Below, one piece after another: positions 33,064-40,750 of a stretch of DNA of 64,000 nucleotides. The notes below the pieces were generated by a model. The model saw only the letters and a program-made list of their open reading frames with translations. It had not been told where the DNA came from and ran no database searches. The position numbers were made by a program, and so were the translations under genes. Origin of the DNA: Nocardioides sp. S-1144 (lineage in GTDB: Bacteria; Actinomycetota; Actinomycetes; Propionibacteriales; Nocardioidaceae); contig NZ_CP040695.2 of assembly GCF_005954645.2 (NCBI RefSeq), positions 3,658,001-3,722,000 on the forward strand. The letters run 5' to 3'. Each line of letters starts with the position of its first letter. The first letter of the stretch is position 1.

Positions 33064-33657
33064 ATGTCTCTCCGGCGCCATCCGTCCCGCCCGTTCGCCC
33101 TGCTCGCCGTCGGTGCGCTGCTCGCGGCGCCCGCCCTGTCGTCGTGCGGCTTCGACTACGCCACCGACCGGGTCAACATCGTCAGCGGCGGGGTCTACGA
33201 CCGCGACGGCGAGGTCGACGTGCTCGGCGCCGTCGTCGTCGCCGGGGAGGACGACCGCGGGCTGTTCGTCGCCGGGCTCGTCAACAACTCCATCGAGGAC
33301 GCCGACGCGTTCACCGGCATCGAGCCGGCCACCTCCGAGACCGGGGTCTCCCCGCTCGAGGAGACCGCCGCCCCGATCGACATCCCCGCGTCGGGACAGG
33401 TCAACCTCTACGACACCGGCGGCGTCCCCGTGGAGGGCACCTTCGCCGCGGGTGACTTCGTCGACGTCGCCCTCACCTTCGAGAACGGCCAGGTCTCGAA
33501 CATCCAGGTCCCGGTCGTCACGCCGTGCCACCAGTACAGCCCCGAGAAGCTGCCGAACCTCGAGCTGCCCACCGCAGCCGTGGGCGGCACGGAGGCCTCC
33601 GAACGGTATTCCTGCGAGCCGATCCCGCAGGACCCCGAGGCCGAGGAGGAGGAGTAG
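33064..33657 (+). CDS. Lipoprotein, possibly LpqE/PCuAC-like
   Basis: 197 residues with a lipoprotein signal peptide ([20 protein letters not shown]; lipobox LSSC). The mature part is a beta-rich domain: [30 protein letters not shown] and [17 protein letters not shown] very acidic C-terminus closes it. In mycobacteria the lipoprotein LpqE is encoded next to carD and has the copper-chaperone-like fold, so an LpqE homologue is probable by position; Met/His copper ligands were not evident. GAAGG lies upstream of the ATG. The gene ends two bases before gpmA. Confidence 0.72.
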   Translation: MSLRRHPSRPFALLAVGALLAAPALSSCGFDYATDRVNIVSGGVYDRDGEVDVLGAVVVAGEDDRGLFVAGLVNNSIEDADAFTGIEPATSETGVSPLEETAAPIDIPASGQVNLYDTGGVPVEGTFAAGDFVDVALTFENGQVSNIQVPVVTPCHQYSPEKLPNLELPTAAVGGTEASERYSCEPIPQDPEAEEEE

Positions 33658-33659
33658 TC

Positions 33660-34403
33660 ATGAGCCACACCCTGGTCCTGCTGCGGCACGGCGAGAGCGA
33701 CTGGAACGCCAAGAACCTCTTCACCGGCTGGGTCGACGTCGACCTGACCGAGAAGGGCCGCGCCGAGGCGGTCGCCGGCGGTCGGATGCTGGCCGAGGCC
33801 GGTCTCCTGCCCGACGTCGTCCACACCTCGCTGCTGCGCCGCGCGATCACCACCTCCGCGCTGGCCCTCGACGCGTGCGACCGGCACTGGATCCCCGTAC
33901 GCCGCTCGTGGCGGCTCAACGAGCGGCACTACGGTGCGCTCCAGGGCAAGGACAAGAAGCAGACCCTCGAGGAGTACGGCGAGGAGCAGTTCATGCTCTG
34001 GCGTCGCTCCTTCGACGTCCCGCCGCCGCCGCTGGCCGACGACGACGAGTTCTCCCAGGCCGGTCTCGCCCAGTACGCCGACCTCGGCGAGGAGCTCCCG
34101 CGCACGGAGTGCCTCAAGGACGTCATCGAGCGGATGCTCCCCTACTGGCAGTCCGCCGTGGTCGACGACCTCCGCAGCGGCCAGACGGTGCTCGTCGCCG
34201 CCCACGGCAACAGCCTGCGCGGCATCGTCAAGCACCTCGACGGCATCAGCGACGACGACATCGCCGGGCTCAACATCCCGACCGGCATGCCGCTGCTCTA
34301 CGAGCTCGACGACGACCTGAGGCCGACCACCCCCGGTGGCCGCTACCTCGACCCCGACGCCGCCGCCGCGGCCGCCGCCGCCGTGGCCAACCAGGGTCGC
34401 TGA
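33660..34403 (+). CDS. gpmA: 2,3-bisphosphoglycerate-dependent phosphoglycerate mutase
   Basis: 247 residues of the histidine phosphatase superfamily. [20 protein letters not shown] carries the phosphorylated His. Then come [29 protein letters not shown] (Glu proton donor) and [17 protein letters not shown] (second His). It interconverts 3- and 2-phosphoglycerate in glycolysis. An Ala run (residues about 235-243) marks the C-terminus. The ATG is preceded by a long GAGGAGGAG ribosome site inside the lipoprotein gene's end. gpm next to senX3-regX3 is a conserved actinobacterial arrangement. Confidence 0.96.
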   Translation: MSHTLVLLRHGESDWNAKNLFTGWVDVDLTEKGRAEAVAGGRMLAEAGLLPDVVHTSLLRRAITTSALALDACDRHWIPVRRSWRLNERHYGALQGKDKKQTLEEYGEEQFMLWRRSFDVPPPPLADDDEFSQAGLAQYADLGEELPRTECLKDVIERMLPYWQSAVVDDLRSGQTVLVAAHGNSLRGIVKHLDGISDDDIAGLNIPTGMPLLYELDDDLRPTTPGGRYLDPDAAAAAAAAVANQGR

Positions 34404-34422
34404 CGCCGGCTCCCCTGCACGC

Positions 34423-34471
34423 CCCCGAAACGCGACGAACCCCGCCGAGGCGGGGTTCGCTGCGTTCGGGG
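34423..34471. terminator. Bidirectional hairpin terminator between gpmA and phoU
   Basis: Inner stem CGAACCCCGC with loop CGAG, extended by a second stem CCCCGAA/TTCGGGG with CGC/GCG between them. It sits between the convergent gpmA and phoU stops, and no U-tract is present. Confidence 0.8.
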
Positions 34472-34481
34472 CCGGGCTGCG

Positions 34482-35135
34482 TCAGGACGCCGCGCGCGGG
34501 CTCTCGCCGGTGACGACGAAGACGACGCGGTTGGCGACCGAGACGGCGTGGTCGGCGATCCGCTCGTAGTAGCGGCCCAGCAGGGCGATGTCGACGGCGG
34601 CCTCGACGCCGTCGGCCCAGTCGTCGGAGAGCAGCTCGGCGAAGCTGGTGCGCCGCAGCTGGTCCATCTCCTCGTCGTCGCGGCCCAGCGCGATGGCGGC
34701 CTCGACGTCGCGGGTGGTGATGATCTGCGAGACCCTCACGACCATGTCCTCGGCGACGACGGCCATCCGCTGCATGGTCTCCCGGGCGGCCTCGGGCACC
34801 GCGATCTCCGGCACCCGGAGGCGCGCGATCTTCGCGACGTGGACCGACAGGTCGCCCATCCGCTCGAGCTCGCTCACCATCCGCAGCGCCGCGACGACGG
34901 TGCGCAGGTCGCCGGCGACCGGCTGCTGCAGGGAGAGCAGGTTGAAGGAGGACTCCTCGACGCGCTCGCGGGCGCGGTCGATCTCGGCGTCGGCGCTGAT
35001 GACCTGCTCGGCGAGGATCACGTCACCGGTCATCAGGGCCTTGGTCGCCTGGGACACCGCGGTCTCCACCTGGCGGCAGATCGCGGCGAGGTCGCCGAAG
35101 ACGGAGTCGAGCTGGTCGTGGAACTGATCGCGCAT
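34482..35135 (-). CDS. phoU: Phosphate signalling protein PhoU
   Basis: 217 residues, all alpha-helical, with the two three-helix-bundle repeats of PhoU. The metal-cluster acidic motifs are DAEIDRARERVEE and DDEEMDQLRR, with SELERMGDLSVHVAKIA and YYERIADHAVSVANRVV as the paired ERIGDxxxxI-type motifs. It represses signalling by the SenX3-RegX3 kinase system when phosphate is sufficient. TACGGT seven bases before the ATG suggests a leaderless mRNA. A PHO box lies just upstream, shared with senX3 on the other strand. Confidence 0.95.
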   Translation of the reverse strand: MRDQFHDQLDSVFGDLAAICRQVETAVSQATKALMTGDVILAEQVISADAEIDRARERVEESSFNLLSLQQPVAGDLRTVVAALRMVSELERMGDLSVHVAKIARLRVPEIAVPEAARETMQRMAVVAEDMVVRVSQIITTRDVEAAIALGRDDEEMDQLRRTSFAELLSDDWADGVEAAVDIALLGRYYERIADHAVSVANRVVFVVTGESPRAAS

Positions 35136-35142
35136 GTGGCCG

Positions 35143-35148
35143 ACCGTA
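35143..35148 (-). promoter_or_regulatory. -10 box of leaderless phoU transcript
   Basis: TACGGT seven bases before the phoU ATG; the PHO box lies about 45-62 bases upstream of the presumed start. Confidence 0.45.
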
Positions 35149-35179
35149 GGCGGCGCGGGAGTCCCAGCCGGGAGGATCC

Positions 35180-35197
35180 GGTGAACGCGGGGTGAAC
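35180..35197. promoter_or_regulatory. PHO box between phoU and senX3-regX3
   Basis: Two direct copies of GGTGAAC with an 11-base period (35180 and 35191), equal to GTTCACC-N4-GTTCACC in the phoU direction. This is the classical PhoP/RegX3 recognition repeat. It sits between the divergent phoU and senX3 promoters and probably mediates autoregulation. Confidence 0.72.
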
Positions 35198-35245
35198 AGC
35201 AGGAAGTCACACGCTCCGCGGTCCTCCCCCGGCACGCGCCCGCCG

Positions 35246-35251
35246 TACGAT
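35246..35251 (+). promoter_or_regulatory. -10 box of leaderless senX3 transcript
   Basis: TACGAT exactly six bases before the senX3 GTG start. Confidence 0.5.
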
Positions 35252-35257
35252 CCGAGG

Positions 35258-36457
35258 GTGGACCCGACGACGCAGGCCTTCCTGGCCGCGCTCATCGGTG
35301 CCGTCGTCGCCGGCGGTGCCGTGCTCGCCTGGCACGTCAGCGACCGCCAGCAGCACCAGCAGCCGCTCCCCGACGAGCCCGCCGTCCCGGCCGCCGTCGC
35401 GACGGTCCTCTCGGTCCTGCGCAGCAGCGCGGTCGTCGTCGACGACTCCGACGTCGTGCTCAAGGCCTCCGCGCCCGCCTACGCGATGGGCCTGGTGCGC
35501 GGGAGCACGCTGGTCACCCCCGAGCTCGCCGCCCTGGTCAGCGAGGTGCGCCGCGACGGACAGATCCGCGAGACCGAGCTGGTGATGCCGCGCGACCAGG
35601 CGCCCGACCGTCACGTCACCGTGCGGGTCGCGCCGCTCGGGTCGCGGCTGGTCCTGGCCCTGGTCGAGGACCGCACCCGCGAGCGGCGGGTCGAGGCGGT
35701 CCGCCGCGACTTCGTCGCCAACGTCAGCCACGAGCTGAAGACCCCCGTCGGTGCCATCCGCCTCCTCGCGGACGCCGTGTGGGAGGCCGCCGAGGACCCC
35801 GAGGCGGTGCGCCGGTTCTCCGAGCGGATGGTGCTGGAGGGCGAGCGGCTCACGGTGCTGGTCCAGCAGGTCATCGAGCTGTCGCGGCTCCAGGGCGACG
35901 AGCGGCTGGACTCCCCGCTGCCGATGTCGGTCGACGACGTCGTCGGGCTGTCGGTCGACACCAGTGCCATCGACGCCGCCGCCAAGGGCATCTCGGTCGT
36001 CACCGGCGGTGAGCGTGGGCTGAAGGTGCTCGGCAACGAGGAGCAGGTCACCATGGCCGTCGCCAACCTCGTGGCCAACGCCGTGCGCTACTCCGACCCC
36101 GACTCCACGGTGCTGGTCACCACCCGCGCCGAGGACTCCTACGTCGCGGTCAGCGTCGTCGACCAGGGCATCGGCATCCCCTCGGTCGAGATCGACCGGA
36201 TCTTCGAGCGCTTCTACCGCGTCGACCCGGCGCGGCACCGCTCCACCGGTGGCACCGGGCTCGGCCTCTCGATCGTCAAGCACGTCGCCGCCACCCACGG
36301 CGGCGACGTCTCGGTGTGGTCGGTCGAGGGCCAGGGCTCCACGTTCACCCTCACGCTTCCGCGGGCCGAGGCCCGCGGACCCCACGGTGAGGCGCGTCCC
36401 GCGCCCGCCGACCAGACCCTGGACGACCCAGGGCCGACCCAGGAGGAAAGCCCGTGA
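35258..36457 (+). CDS. senX3: Phosphate-sensing histidine kinase SenX3
   Basis: 399 residues. A short membrane segment (TQAFLAALIGAVVAGGAVLAW) is followed by a PAS-like region, the HisKA motif DFVANVSHELKTPVGAIRLL and an HATPase domain. The ATPase boxes are VTMAVANLVANAVRYS (N), VVDQGIGIPSVE (G1), IFERFYRVD (F) and GTGLGLSIVKHV (G2). It is the SenX3/PhoR-type kinase that phosphorylates RegX3 under phosphate limitation. GTG start chosen from the -10 position. Its stop overlaps the regX3 start (GTGA). Confidence 0.94.
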   Translation: MDPTTQAFLAALIGAVVAGGAVLAWHVSDRQQHQQPLPDEPAVPAAVATVLSVLRSSAVVVDDSDVVLKASAPAYAMGLVRGSTLVTPELAALVSEVRRDGQIRETELVMPRDQAPDRHVTVRVAPLGSRLVLALVEDRTRERRVEAVRRDFVANVSHELKTPVGAIRLLADAVWEAAEDPEAVRRFSERMVLEGERLTVLVQQVIELSRLQGDERLDSPLPMSVDDVVGLSVDTSAIDAAAKGISVVTGGERGLKVLGNEEQVTMAVANLVANAVRYSDPDSTVLVTTRAEDSYVAVSVVDQGIGIPSVEIDRIFERFYRVDPARHRSTGGTGLGLSIVKHVAATHGGDVSVWSVEGQGSTFTLTLPRAEARGPHGEARPAPADQTLDDPGPTQEESP

Positions 36458-37131
36458 CACGGGTACTCGTCGTCGAGGACGAAGAGAGCTACAGCGAGGC
36501 ACTCGCCTACATGCTGCGCAAGGAGGGCTTCGAGGTCGCCATCGCCGCCGACGGCAACGCCGCCCTGGCCGAGTTCGACCGCAACGGGGCCGACATCGTC
36601 CTGCTCGACCTGATGCTGCCGGGCCTGCCCGGCACCGAGGTGTGCCGCGCGATCCGCCAGACGTCGAACGTGCCGGTGATCATGGTCAGCGCCAAGGACG
36701 ACGAGGTCGACAAGGTCGTCGGGCTCGAGCTGGGCGCCGACGACTACGTCACCAAGCCGTACTCGCCGAGGGAGCTCGTGGCTCGCATCCGCGCTGTGCT
36801 GCGCCGCGGCACCGACCCCGACCTCGCGCCCGACACCCTCGAGGCCGGCCCGGTGCGGATGGACGTCGAGCGCCACGTCGTCACCGTCGACGGCCACGAG
36901 CAGCGGCTGCCGCTCAAGGAGTTCGAGCTGCTCGAGATGTTCCTGCGCAACCCCGGGCGGGTGCTCACCCGCGGCCAGCTGATCGACCGCGTCTGGGGCT
37001 CCGACTACGTCGGCGACACCAAGACCCTCGACGTCCACGTCAAGCGGCTGCGCGCCAAGCTCGAGCCCGACCCGGGCGAGCCGAAGTACCTCGTCACGGT
37101 GCGCGGGCTCGGCTACAAGCTCGACCTCTGA
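36454..37131 (+). CDS. regX3: Phosphate-response regulator RegX3
   Basis: 225 residues of the OmpR/PhoB family. The receiver has VEDEESY, Asp in IVLLDLMLPG and Lys in DYVTKPYSPREL. The winged-helix C-terminal domain has LPLKEFELLEMFLRNPGRVL and GDTKTLDVHVKRLRAKLE. It activates the phosphate-starvation regulon through PHO boxes, one of which lies upstream of senX3. Translationally coupled to senX3 by a 4-base overlap. Confidence 0.95.
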   Translation: MTRVLVVEDEESYSEALAYMLRKEGFEVAIAADGNAALAEFDRNGADIVLLDLMLPGLPGTEVCRAIRQTSNVPVIMVSAKDDEVDKVVGLELGADDYVTKPYSPRELVARIRAVLRRGTDPDLAPDTLEAGPVRMDVERHVVTVDGHEQRLPLKEFELLEMFLRNPGRVLTRGQLIDRVWGSDYVGDTKTLDVHVKRLRAKLEPDPGEPKYLVTVRGLGYKLDL

Positions 37132-37216
37132 GGACGGCGGCCGCACCGGGAGGGGCCGTGTCCGGATGTCGGGCCTCGCTGTCCGAAACCCGCGCGACCC
37201 GGACGCCGCCGGTTCC

Positions 37217-37222
37217 TAGGCT
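37217..37222 (+). promoter_or_regulatory. -10 box of a leaderless EamA-transporter transcript
   Basis: TAGGCT six bases before the GTG start. Confidence 0.5.
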
Positions 37223-37228
37223 GGGCCT

Positions 37229-38167
37229 GTGACCAGCACGCCCCTCAGCACGCCGTCGGACTCGCACGCCACGGAGTCCACCCCGCCGGCCTGGCTGCCG
37301 GTGGCGGCGGTCTGCGTGACGCTGGTGCTGTGGGCCTCCGCGTTCGTGGCGATCCGGCACCTCGGCACCGACTTCGGCCCCGGTCCGCTCTCGCTGGGCC
37401 GGCTGCTCGTCGGCGCCCTGGCGCTCGGCGTGGTCGCGCTCGGGCGCGGCGTGCCGCGGCCGACCGGGCGGCAGTGGGTCTCGCTCGTGACGATCGGCGT
37501 GCTGTGGTTCGGCGTCTACAACATCGCCCTCAACGAGGGCGAGCGGCGCGTCGACGCGGGCACCGCGGCGATGCTCATCCAGGTCTCGCCGGTGCTGATC
37601 GCCGTGCTGGCCGCGATCTTCCTGTCCGAGCGGTTCACCCCGCAGCTCGCGCTGGGCCTGACCCTGGCGTTCAGCGGGGTGGCGGTGATCGGGCTGGCCG
37701 GCTCCCCCGACGGTGATCGGGACGTCGTCGGCGTCGCGCTGTGCCTGCTGGCCGCGGTGGTCTACGCGGTGAGCCTGGTGCTGCAGAAACCCCTGGTCGC
37801 GAGCCTGCCCGCCGTCCACGTGACGTGGCTGGCCTGCTCGGTCGGGGCGGTCGCCTGCCTGCCGTTCGCCGGCGGGCTGGTCACCGAGGTCGGCGACGCG
37901 CCGGCGTCCTCGGTGGCGTGGCTGGTCTACCTCGGGGTCTTCCCGACGGCGATCGCGTTCACGACCTACGCCTTCGCGCTGCGGCACATGAGCGCGTCCA
38001 GCCTCGGGGTCACGACCTACATCGTGCCCGTGCTGACCATCGTGATGAGCCTGGTGTTCCTCGACGAGGTGCCGCCCGGAGCGGCCTACGTCGGCGGGGC
38101 CCTGGCCCTCGTCGGGGTCGCCGTCGCCCGTCGGACGGCGCGCCCCCGGCCGATCCCGCCCGGCTGA
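37229..38167 (+). CDS. DMT-superfamily (EamA) transporter
   Basis: 312 residues with ten predicted membrane helices in two EamA repeats. The first contains LWASAFVAIRHLG and GVYNIALNEGERRVDAGTAAML; the second contains VVYAVSLVLQKPL and TYAFALRHMSASSLGVTTY. Such carriers typically export amino acids, nucleosides or other metabolites; the substrate is unknown. Leaderless -10 TAGGCT directly upstream. It is followed by a DUF1304 gene after 25 bases. Confidence 0.9.
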   Translation: MTSTPLSTPSDSHATESTPPAWLPVAAVCVTLVLWASAFVAIRHLGTDFGPGPLSLGRLLVGALALGVVALGRGVPRPTGRQWVSLVTIGVLWFGVYNIALNEGERRVDAGTAAMLIQVSPVLIAVLAAIFLSERFTPQLALGLTLAFSGVAVIGLAGSPDGDRDVVGVALCLLAAVVYAVSLVLQKPLVASLPAVHVTWLACSVGAVACLPFAGGLVTEVGDAPASSVAWLVYLGVFPTAIAFTTYAFALRHMSASSLGVTTYIVPVLTIVMSLVFLDEVPPGAAYVGGALALVGVAVARRTARPRPIPPG

Positions 38168-38192
38168 GCGCCAGGCCTGTCATGCTGCGCGC

Positions 38193-38543
38193 ATGAACGT
38201 CGTCGCAGGGGTCCTGGTCGGTCTGGTCGCCGCCATCCACGTCCTCATCGTCGTGGTCGAGATGGCCCTGTGGACCTCGCCGACCGGGCGCCGCATCTTC
38301 GGGACCGATCCCGAGTTCGCCCGCGCCACCAAGGCGCTCGCCGGCAACCAGGGGCTCTACAACGGCTTCCTCGTCGCGGGACTCGGCTGGGGCCTGGTCT
38401 CCGGCGAGCAGGACGTGCGGCTGTTCTTCCTCGGCTGCGTCGCGGTCGCCGGGCTGTACGGCGCCGCCACGGTCTCGCCGCGGATCCTCCTCGCGCAGAC
38501 CGTGCCCGCGGTGCTCGCGGGCGCCGCCGTGCTGGCGGCCTGA
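38193..38543 (+). CDS. DUF1304 membrane protein
   Basis: 116 residues with four membrane helices. The family signature is IHVLIVVVEMALWTSPTGRR-like at the N-terminus, followed by FGTDPEFARATKALAGNQGLYNGFL-like loop residues. DUF1304 is widespread and of unknown function. CATGCT six bases before the ATG suggests its own leaderless promoter. The end is convergent with the sigma factor gene. Confidence 0.9.
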   Translation: MNVVAGVLVGLVAAIHVLIVVVEMALWTSPTGRRIFGTDPEFARATKALAGNQGLYNGFLVAGLGWGLVSGEQDVRLFFLGCVAVAGLYGAATVSPRILLAQTVPAVLAGAAVLAA

Positions 38544-38567
38544 CCCCGCGTCGGCGGCGGTGGCGCG

Positions 38568-39299
38568 CTACCCGCTGAGCACCTGCGCCAGGCCGGTGCG
38601 CAGGGACGCGGTCGCGCGGCTGCGGAGCTGGCTGACCCGGGACTCGGTGACCGAGAGGACCTGACCGATCTCGCTGAGGGTGAGGCCCTCGAAGAAGTAC
38701 AGGGCGATGACGATCTGGTCGCGCTCGGGCAGGGTCGCGAGGGCGGCGAGGAGGGCCCGGCGGGTGTCCTCGTCCTCGAGGGCGGCGTCGACGGCGGGGG
38801 CGAGGTCGTCGAGGACGGCCATCTCCTCGTCGTCGGCGTGCGAGAACGACGTGGGGCGCTCCTTGAGCTTACGGAGCTCGCGCAGCGTGATGCCGGCCTC
38901 GTCGCACACTTCGTCGTCGGTCGGCGCGCGGTTGAGCCGGTGCTGCAGCTCCTCGCGCGCCCGGACGACGTCGCGCAGCCGGGTGCGGACCGAGCGCGGC
39001 ACCCAGTCGGCGGCGCGGATGCTGTCGATGATCGCGCCCCGGATCCGCGGGACGGCGTAGGTCTGGAACTGCAGGCCTCGGTCGTGGTCGAACCGGTCGA
39101 TGGCGTCCATCAGGCCGATGACGCCCTCGGAGACCAGGTCCGCGGACTCCACGGTCTGCGGCAGGGCGCTGCGCACGCGGCCGGCGACGTACTTGACCAG
39201 CGGCGAGTACTGCAGCACCAGCTGGTTGCGCAGCTCGGGCGACCCCGTCGACTTGTAGCGACGCCACAGGTCGTCGACCGACTCGATCTCGACACCCAC
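38568..39299 (-). CDS. whiG: WhiG/FliA-family sigma factor
   Basis: 243 residues with the sigma-28 layout. Region 1.2/2 contains YSPLVKYVAGRVRSALPQ, DLVSEGVIGLMDAIDRFD and FQTYAVPRIRGAIIDSIRA, ending in DWVPRSVR. Region 3 is IT LRELRKLKERPTSFSHAD-like, and region 4 is TLPERDQIVIALYFFEGLTL with the helix-turn-helix LSVTESRVSQLRSRA. No flagellar gene is near; the neighbours are type IV pilus genes whose promoters resemble the sigma-28 consensus. GTG start with GGGGGAGG eight bases upstream and a TAGGGT -10 box about 35 bases upstream. WhiG of Streptomyces is held by the c-di-GMP-binding anti-sigma RsiG, a candidate for which is encoded at 50 kb. Confidence 0.93.
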   Translation of the reverse strand: MGVEIESVDDLWRRYKSTGSPELRNQLVLQYSPLVKYVAGRVRSALPQTVESADLVSEGVIGLMDAIDRFDHDRGLQFQTYAVPRIRGAIIDSIRAADWVPRSVRTRLRDVVRAREELQHRLNRAPTDDEVCDEAGITLRELRKLKERPTSFSHADDEEMAVLDDLAPAVDAALEDEDTRRALLAALATLPERDQIVIALYFFEGLTLSEIGQVLSVTESRVSQLRSRATASLRTGLAQVLSG

Positions 39300-39326
39300 C
39301 GGTTTGACCTCCCCCGAAGCACGAAC

Positions 39327-39352
39327 GTCCCAGACCCTAGCGGGTCCGGGAC
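39327..39352 (-). terminator. Hairpin between the repeat protein gene and whiG, overlapping the whiG -10 box
   Basis: GTCCC-G-GACCC-GCTA-GGGTC-T-GGGAC: a stem of two 5-bp halves with one mismatch. TAGGGT, the best -10 candidate for whiG, lies inside it. The hairpin may end the upstream transcript or act on the whiG promoter. Confidence 0.5.
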
Positions 39353-39383
39353 GCTCGGTTCCGGCAGATCGGCGAGGTCGGGG

Positions 39384-39938
39384 TCAGAGGTCGAGGAAGG
39401 CCAGGTCGTCGAGGCGGACCGCGCGCGGCCGCTGCGGCTCGGGCTCCGGCTCGGGCTCCGGCTCGGGCTCCAGTGCGGACTCCGCGACCGCCAGCGAGAC
39501 GATGGCCGGCCAGGCGTCGTCCGACAGCGTGGTCGGCACCGGCACGACGGGCACGAGCGGCTCGACCTCGACGATCGGCTGCCGCAGGAAGGCGAGGTCG
39601 GGGACCACGAGCGGCTCCACCTCGACGACGGGCTGCGCGACGAAGACCGGCCCCGCGACGACCAGCGGCTCGACCTCGACGACCGGCTCCGCGACGAAGA
39701 CCGGCTCCGCGACGACCAGCGGCTCGACGTCGACGACGCGGTCCTCCGGCGCGGTGGGCGCCGACAGGCGGTCGGCACCGAGGCCGAGCAGCACCCGGGT
39801 GAGGGCGGTCAGCTCGTCGGCGAGGCCGTCGAGGACCGGGGTGTCCGGGCCGGCCGGCTCGGCGACGGCCCGCGGGCCGGGCACCGGCTGCAGCGGCCGC
39901 ACCCGCGCGGCGTGGACGTGCCAGTCGTTGGCCGACAT
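39384..39938 (-). CDS. Repeat protein of unknown function in the pilus locus
   Basis: 184 residues, no signal peptide. The middle is built of three 18-residue units, consensus VEPLVVAEPVFVAEPVVE, plus a fourth partial unit. The C-terminus carries six successive Glu-Pro pairs and ends RAVRLDDLAFLDL. The N-terminal 75 residues include VLDGLADELTALTRVLLGLG. GGAGG lies six bases before the ATG. It follows the major pilin gene after a strong hairpin, so it may be read at low level from the pilin promoter. The beta-strand/Pro alternation suggests an extended or solenoid-like structure; no family was recognised. Confidence 0.75.
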   Translation of the reverse strand: MSANDWHVHAARVRPLQPVPGPRAVAEPAGPDTPVLDGLADELTALTRVLLGLGADRLSAPTAPEDRVVDVEPLVVAEPVFVAEPVVEVEPLVVAGPVFVAQPVVEVEPLVVPDLAFLRQPIVEVEPLVPVVPVPTTLSDDAWPAIVSLAVAESALEPEPEPEPEPEPQRPRAVRLDDLAFLDL

Positions 39939-40005
39939 GGGTTCCTCCAGGGGATCGATCGGGTGGTGGGGGGTGGTGGTGCGGTGACGCTGGTGGTGAA
40001 CGCCG

Positions 40006-40041
40006 GACGGCGGCGCGTCGTGGGGGCGACGCGCCGCCGTC
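40006..40041 (-). terminator. Strong hairpin after the major pilin gene
   Basis: Perfect 15-bp stem (GACGGCGGCGCGTCG) with a 6-base loop, 21 bases after the pilin stop. It would limit readthrough from the highly expressed pilin into the repeat protein gene. Confidence 0.8.
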
Positions 40042-40062
40042 AGGCTTCGGGGGGACTGTCGA

Positions 40063-40479
40063 TCAGGGAGCGGGGTCGGGGGCGGCGGCGCAAGCACCCT
40101 CGGCGAGGCCGCCGGTCAGGGAGTTGTAGTGCCAGCTCTTGTCGGCACCGTCGTTCGCGCCGGCGATGCAGAAGCCGTCACCGCCGCCGGCCAGCGCCAC
40201 GGTGATCTTGTTCTTCTCGGTGGCCTTAAAACCGGCGCCCTCAAGAGCGGTGATGTTGGCTGCGTACTCGCCCTTGTCGACGAAGTAGGTCTCCTGCACG
40301 GTGGCGGCGGCCTTGAGGTCGGACTTGATGCCGGCCTCGACGCCCTTCTGGCGCTGGTTGAGGAACAGCGGGATGGCGATGCCGGCGAGGATGCCGATGA
40401 TCACGATGACGACGAGGAGCTCGACCAGGGTGAAGCCCTTGTCCTTCTCGTCCATGGACTTCTGCAGGCGGTTGATCAT
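40063..40479 (-). CDS. pilA: Type IV major pilin
   Basis: 138 residues. The prepilin leader MINRLQKSMDEKDKG is cut by the prepilin peptidase before FTLVELLVVIVIIGILAGIA, with Glu at mature position 5. The globular part has a helix (GVEAGIKSDLKAAATVQETY), a beta region and two Cys (GDGFCIAGA and AEGACAAA) that likely close a C-terminal disulfide loop. AAAGGA lies just upstream of the ATG. A TCAA-N16-TCCGA promoter is 70 bases upstream. It polymerises into the pilus fibre with the minor pilins encoded upstream. Confidence 0.95.
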   Translation of the reverse strand: MINRLQKSMDEKDKGFTLVELLVVIVIIGILAGIAIPLFLNQRQKGVEAGIKSDLKAAATVQETYFVDKGEYAANITALEGAGFKATEKNKITVALAGGGDGFCIAGANDGADKSWHYNSLTGGLAEGACAAAPDPAP

Positions 40480-40546
40480 GATGGTCCTTTGGTGGGATGG
40501 GGGGTTCGGGGCCCTGGCCCCGAGCCGGTTCGTGGTGACACCAGGG

Positions 40547-40574
40547 ATGTCGGACCGTGCCGGGATCGGCTTGA
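40547..40574 (-). promoter_or_regulatory. WhiG-type promoter of pilA
   Basis: TCAA at -35, a 16-base spacer and TCCGACAT at -10. It differs from the other pilus promoters by T for the first G of GCCGA. The leader to the ATG is about 60 bases. Confidence 0.55.
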
Positions 40575-40612
40575 GAGAGGTCTGGACCATCCGGAGAGAT
40601 CGGCCGGAATTC

Positions 40613-40640
40613 TCAAGTCGGGGCTCGCCGGTGCCGAGGC
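40613..40640 (+). promoter_or_regulatory. WhiG-type promoter pointing away from pilA
   Basis: TCAAGT, 16 bases counted from TCAA, then GCCGAGGC, on the strand opposite to all nearby genes. Divergent from the pilA promoter with 38 bases between them. Confidence 0.45.
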
Positions 40641-40646
40641 ACACCC

Positions 40647-40731
40647 TTCGACGCCCGGCCCCGCGTCCGCGGCCCGAGGGACGCCGAGGGCCCCGGTGCC
40701 GCCGTCGGGTGGACGGCGGCACCGGGGCCCT
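40647..40731 (+). ncRNA. Candidate small RNA divergent from pilA
   Basis: A transcript from the plus-strand promoter at 40613-40640 would run about 85 bases and end in a perfect 20-bp stem at 40687-40731. No ORF with a ribosome site is present. Supported only by the promoter match and the terminator. Confidence 0.25.
40687..40731. terminator. Perfect 20-bp hairpin between the pilX-like gene and pilA
   Basis: Stem AGGGCCCCGGTGCCGCCGTC, loop GGGTG, then the exact complement. It begins 20 bases after the stop of the pilX-like gene and would terminate the minor-pilin operon and any plus-strand RNA. Confidence 0.88.
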
Positions 40732-40750
40732 GGGACGCAGCTGGCGGCGC

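Noticed and set aside
39368..39373. GCCGAT upstream of whiG as an autoregulatory sigma-28 promoter
   Set aside because: No TCAA or TAAA at the required distance; TAGGGT nearer the start is a better candidate.
40565..40604. Other ATCGGC sites upstream of pilA as sigma-28 -10 elements
   Set aside because: On the minus strand neither has TCAA at 16 bases upstream; only the TCCGACAT site fits the spacing.
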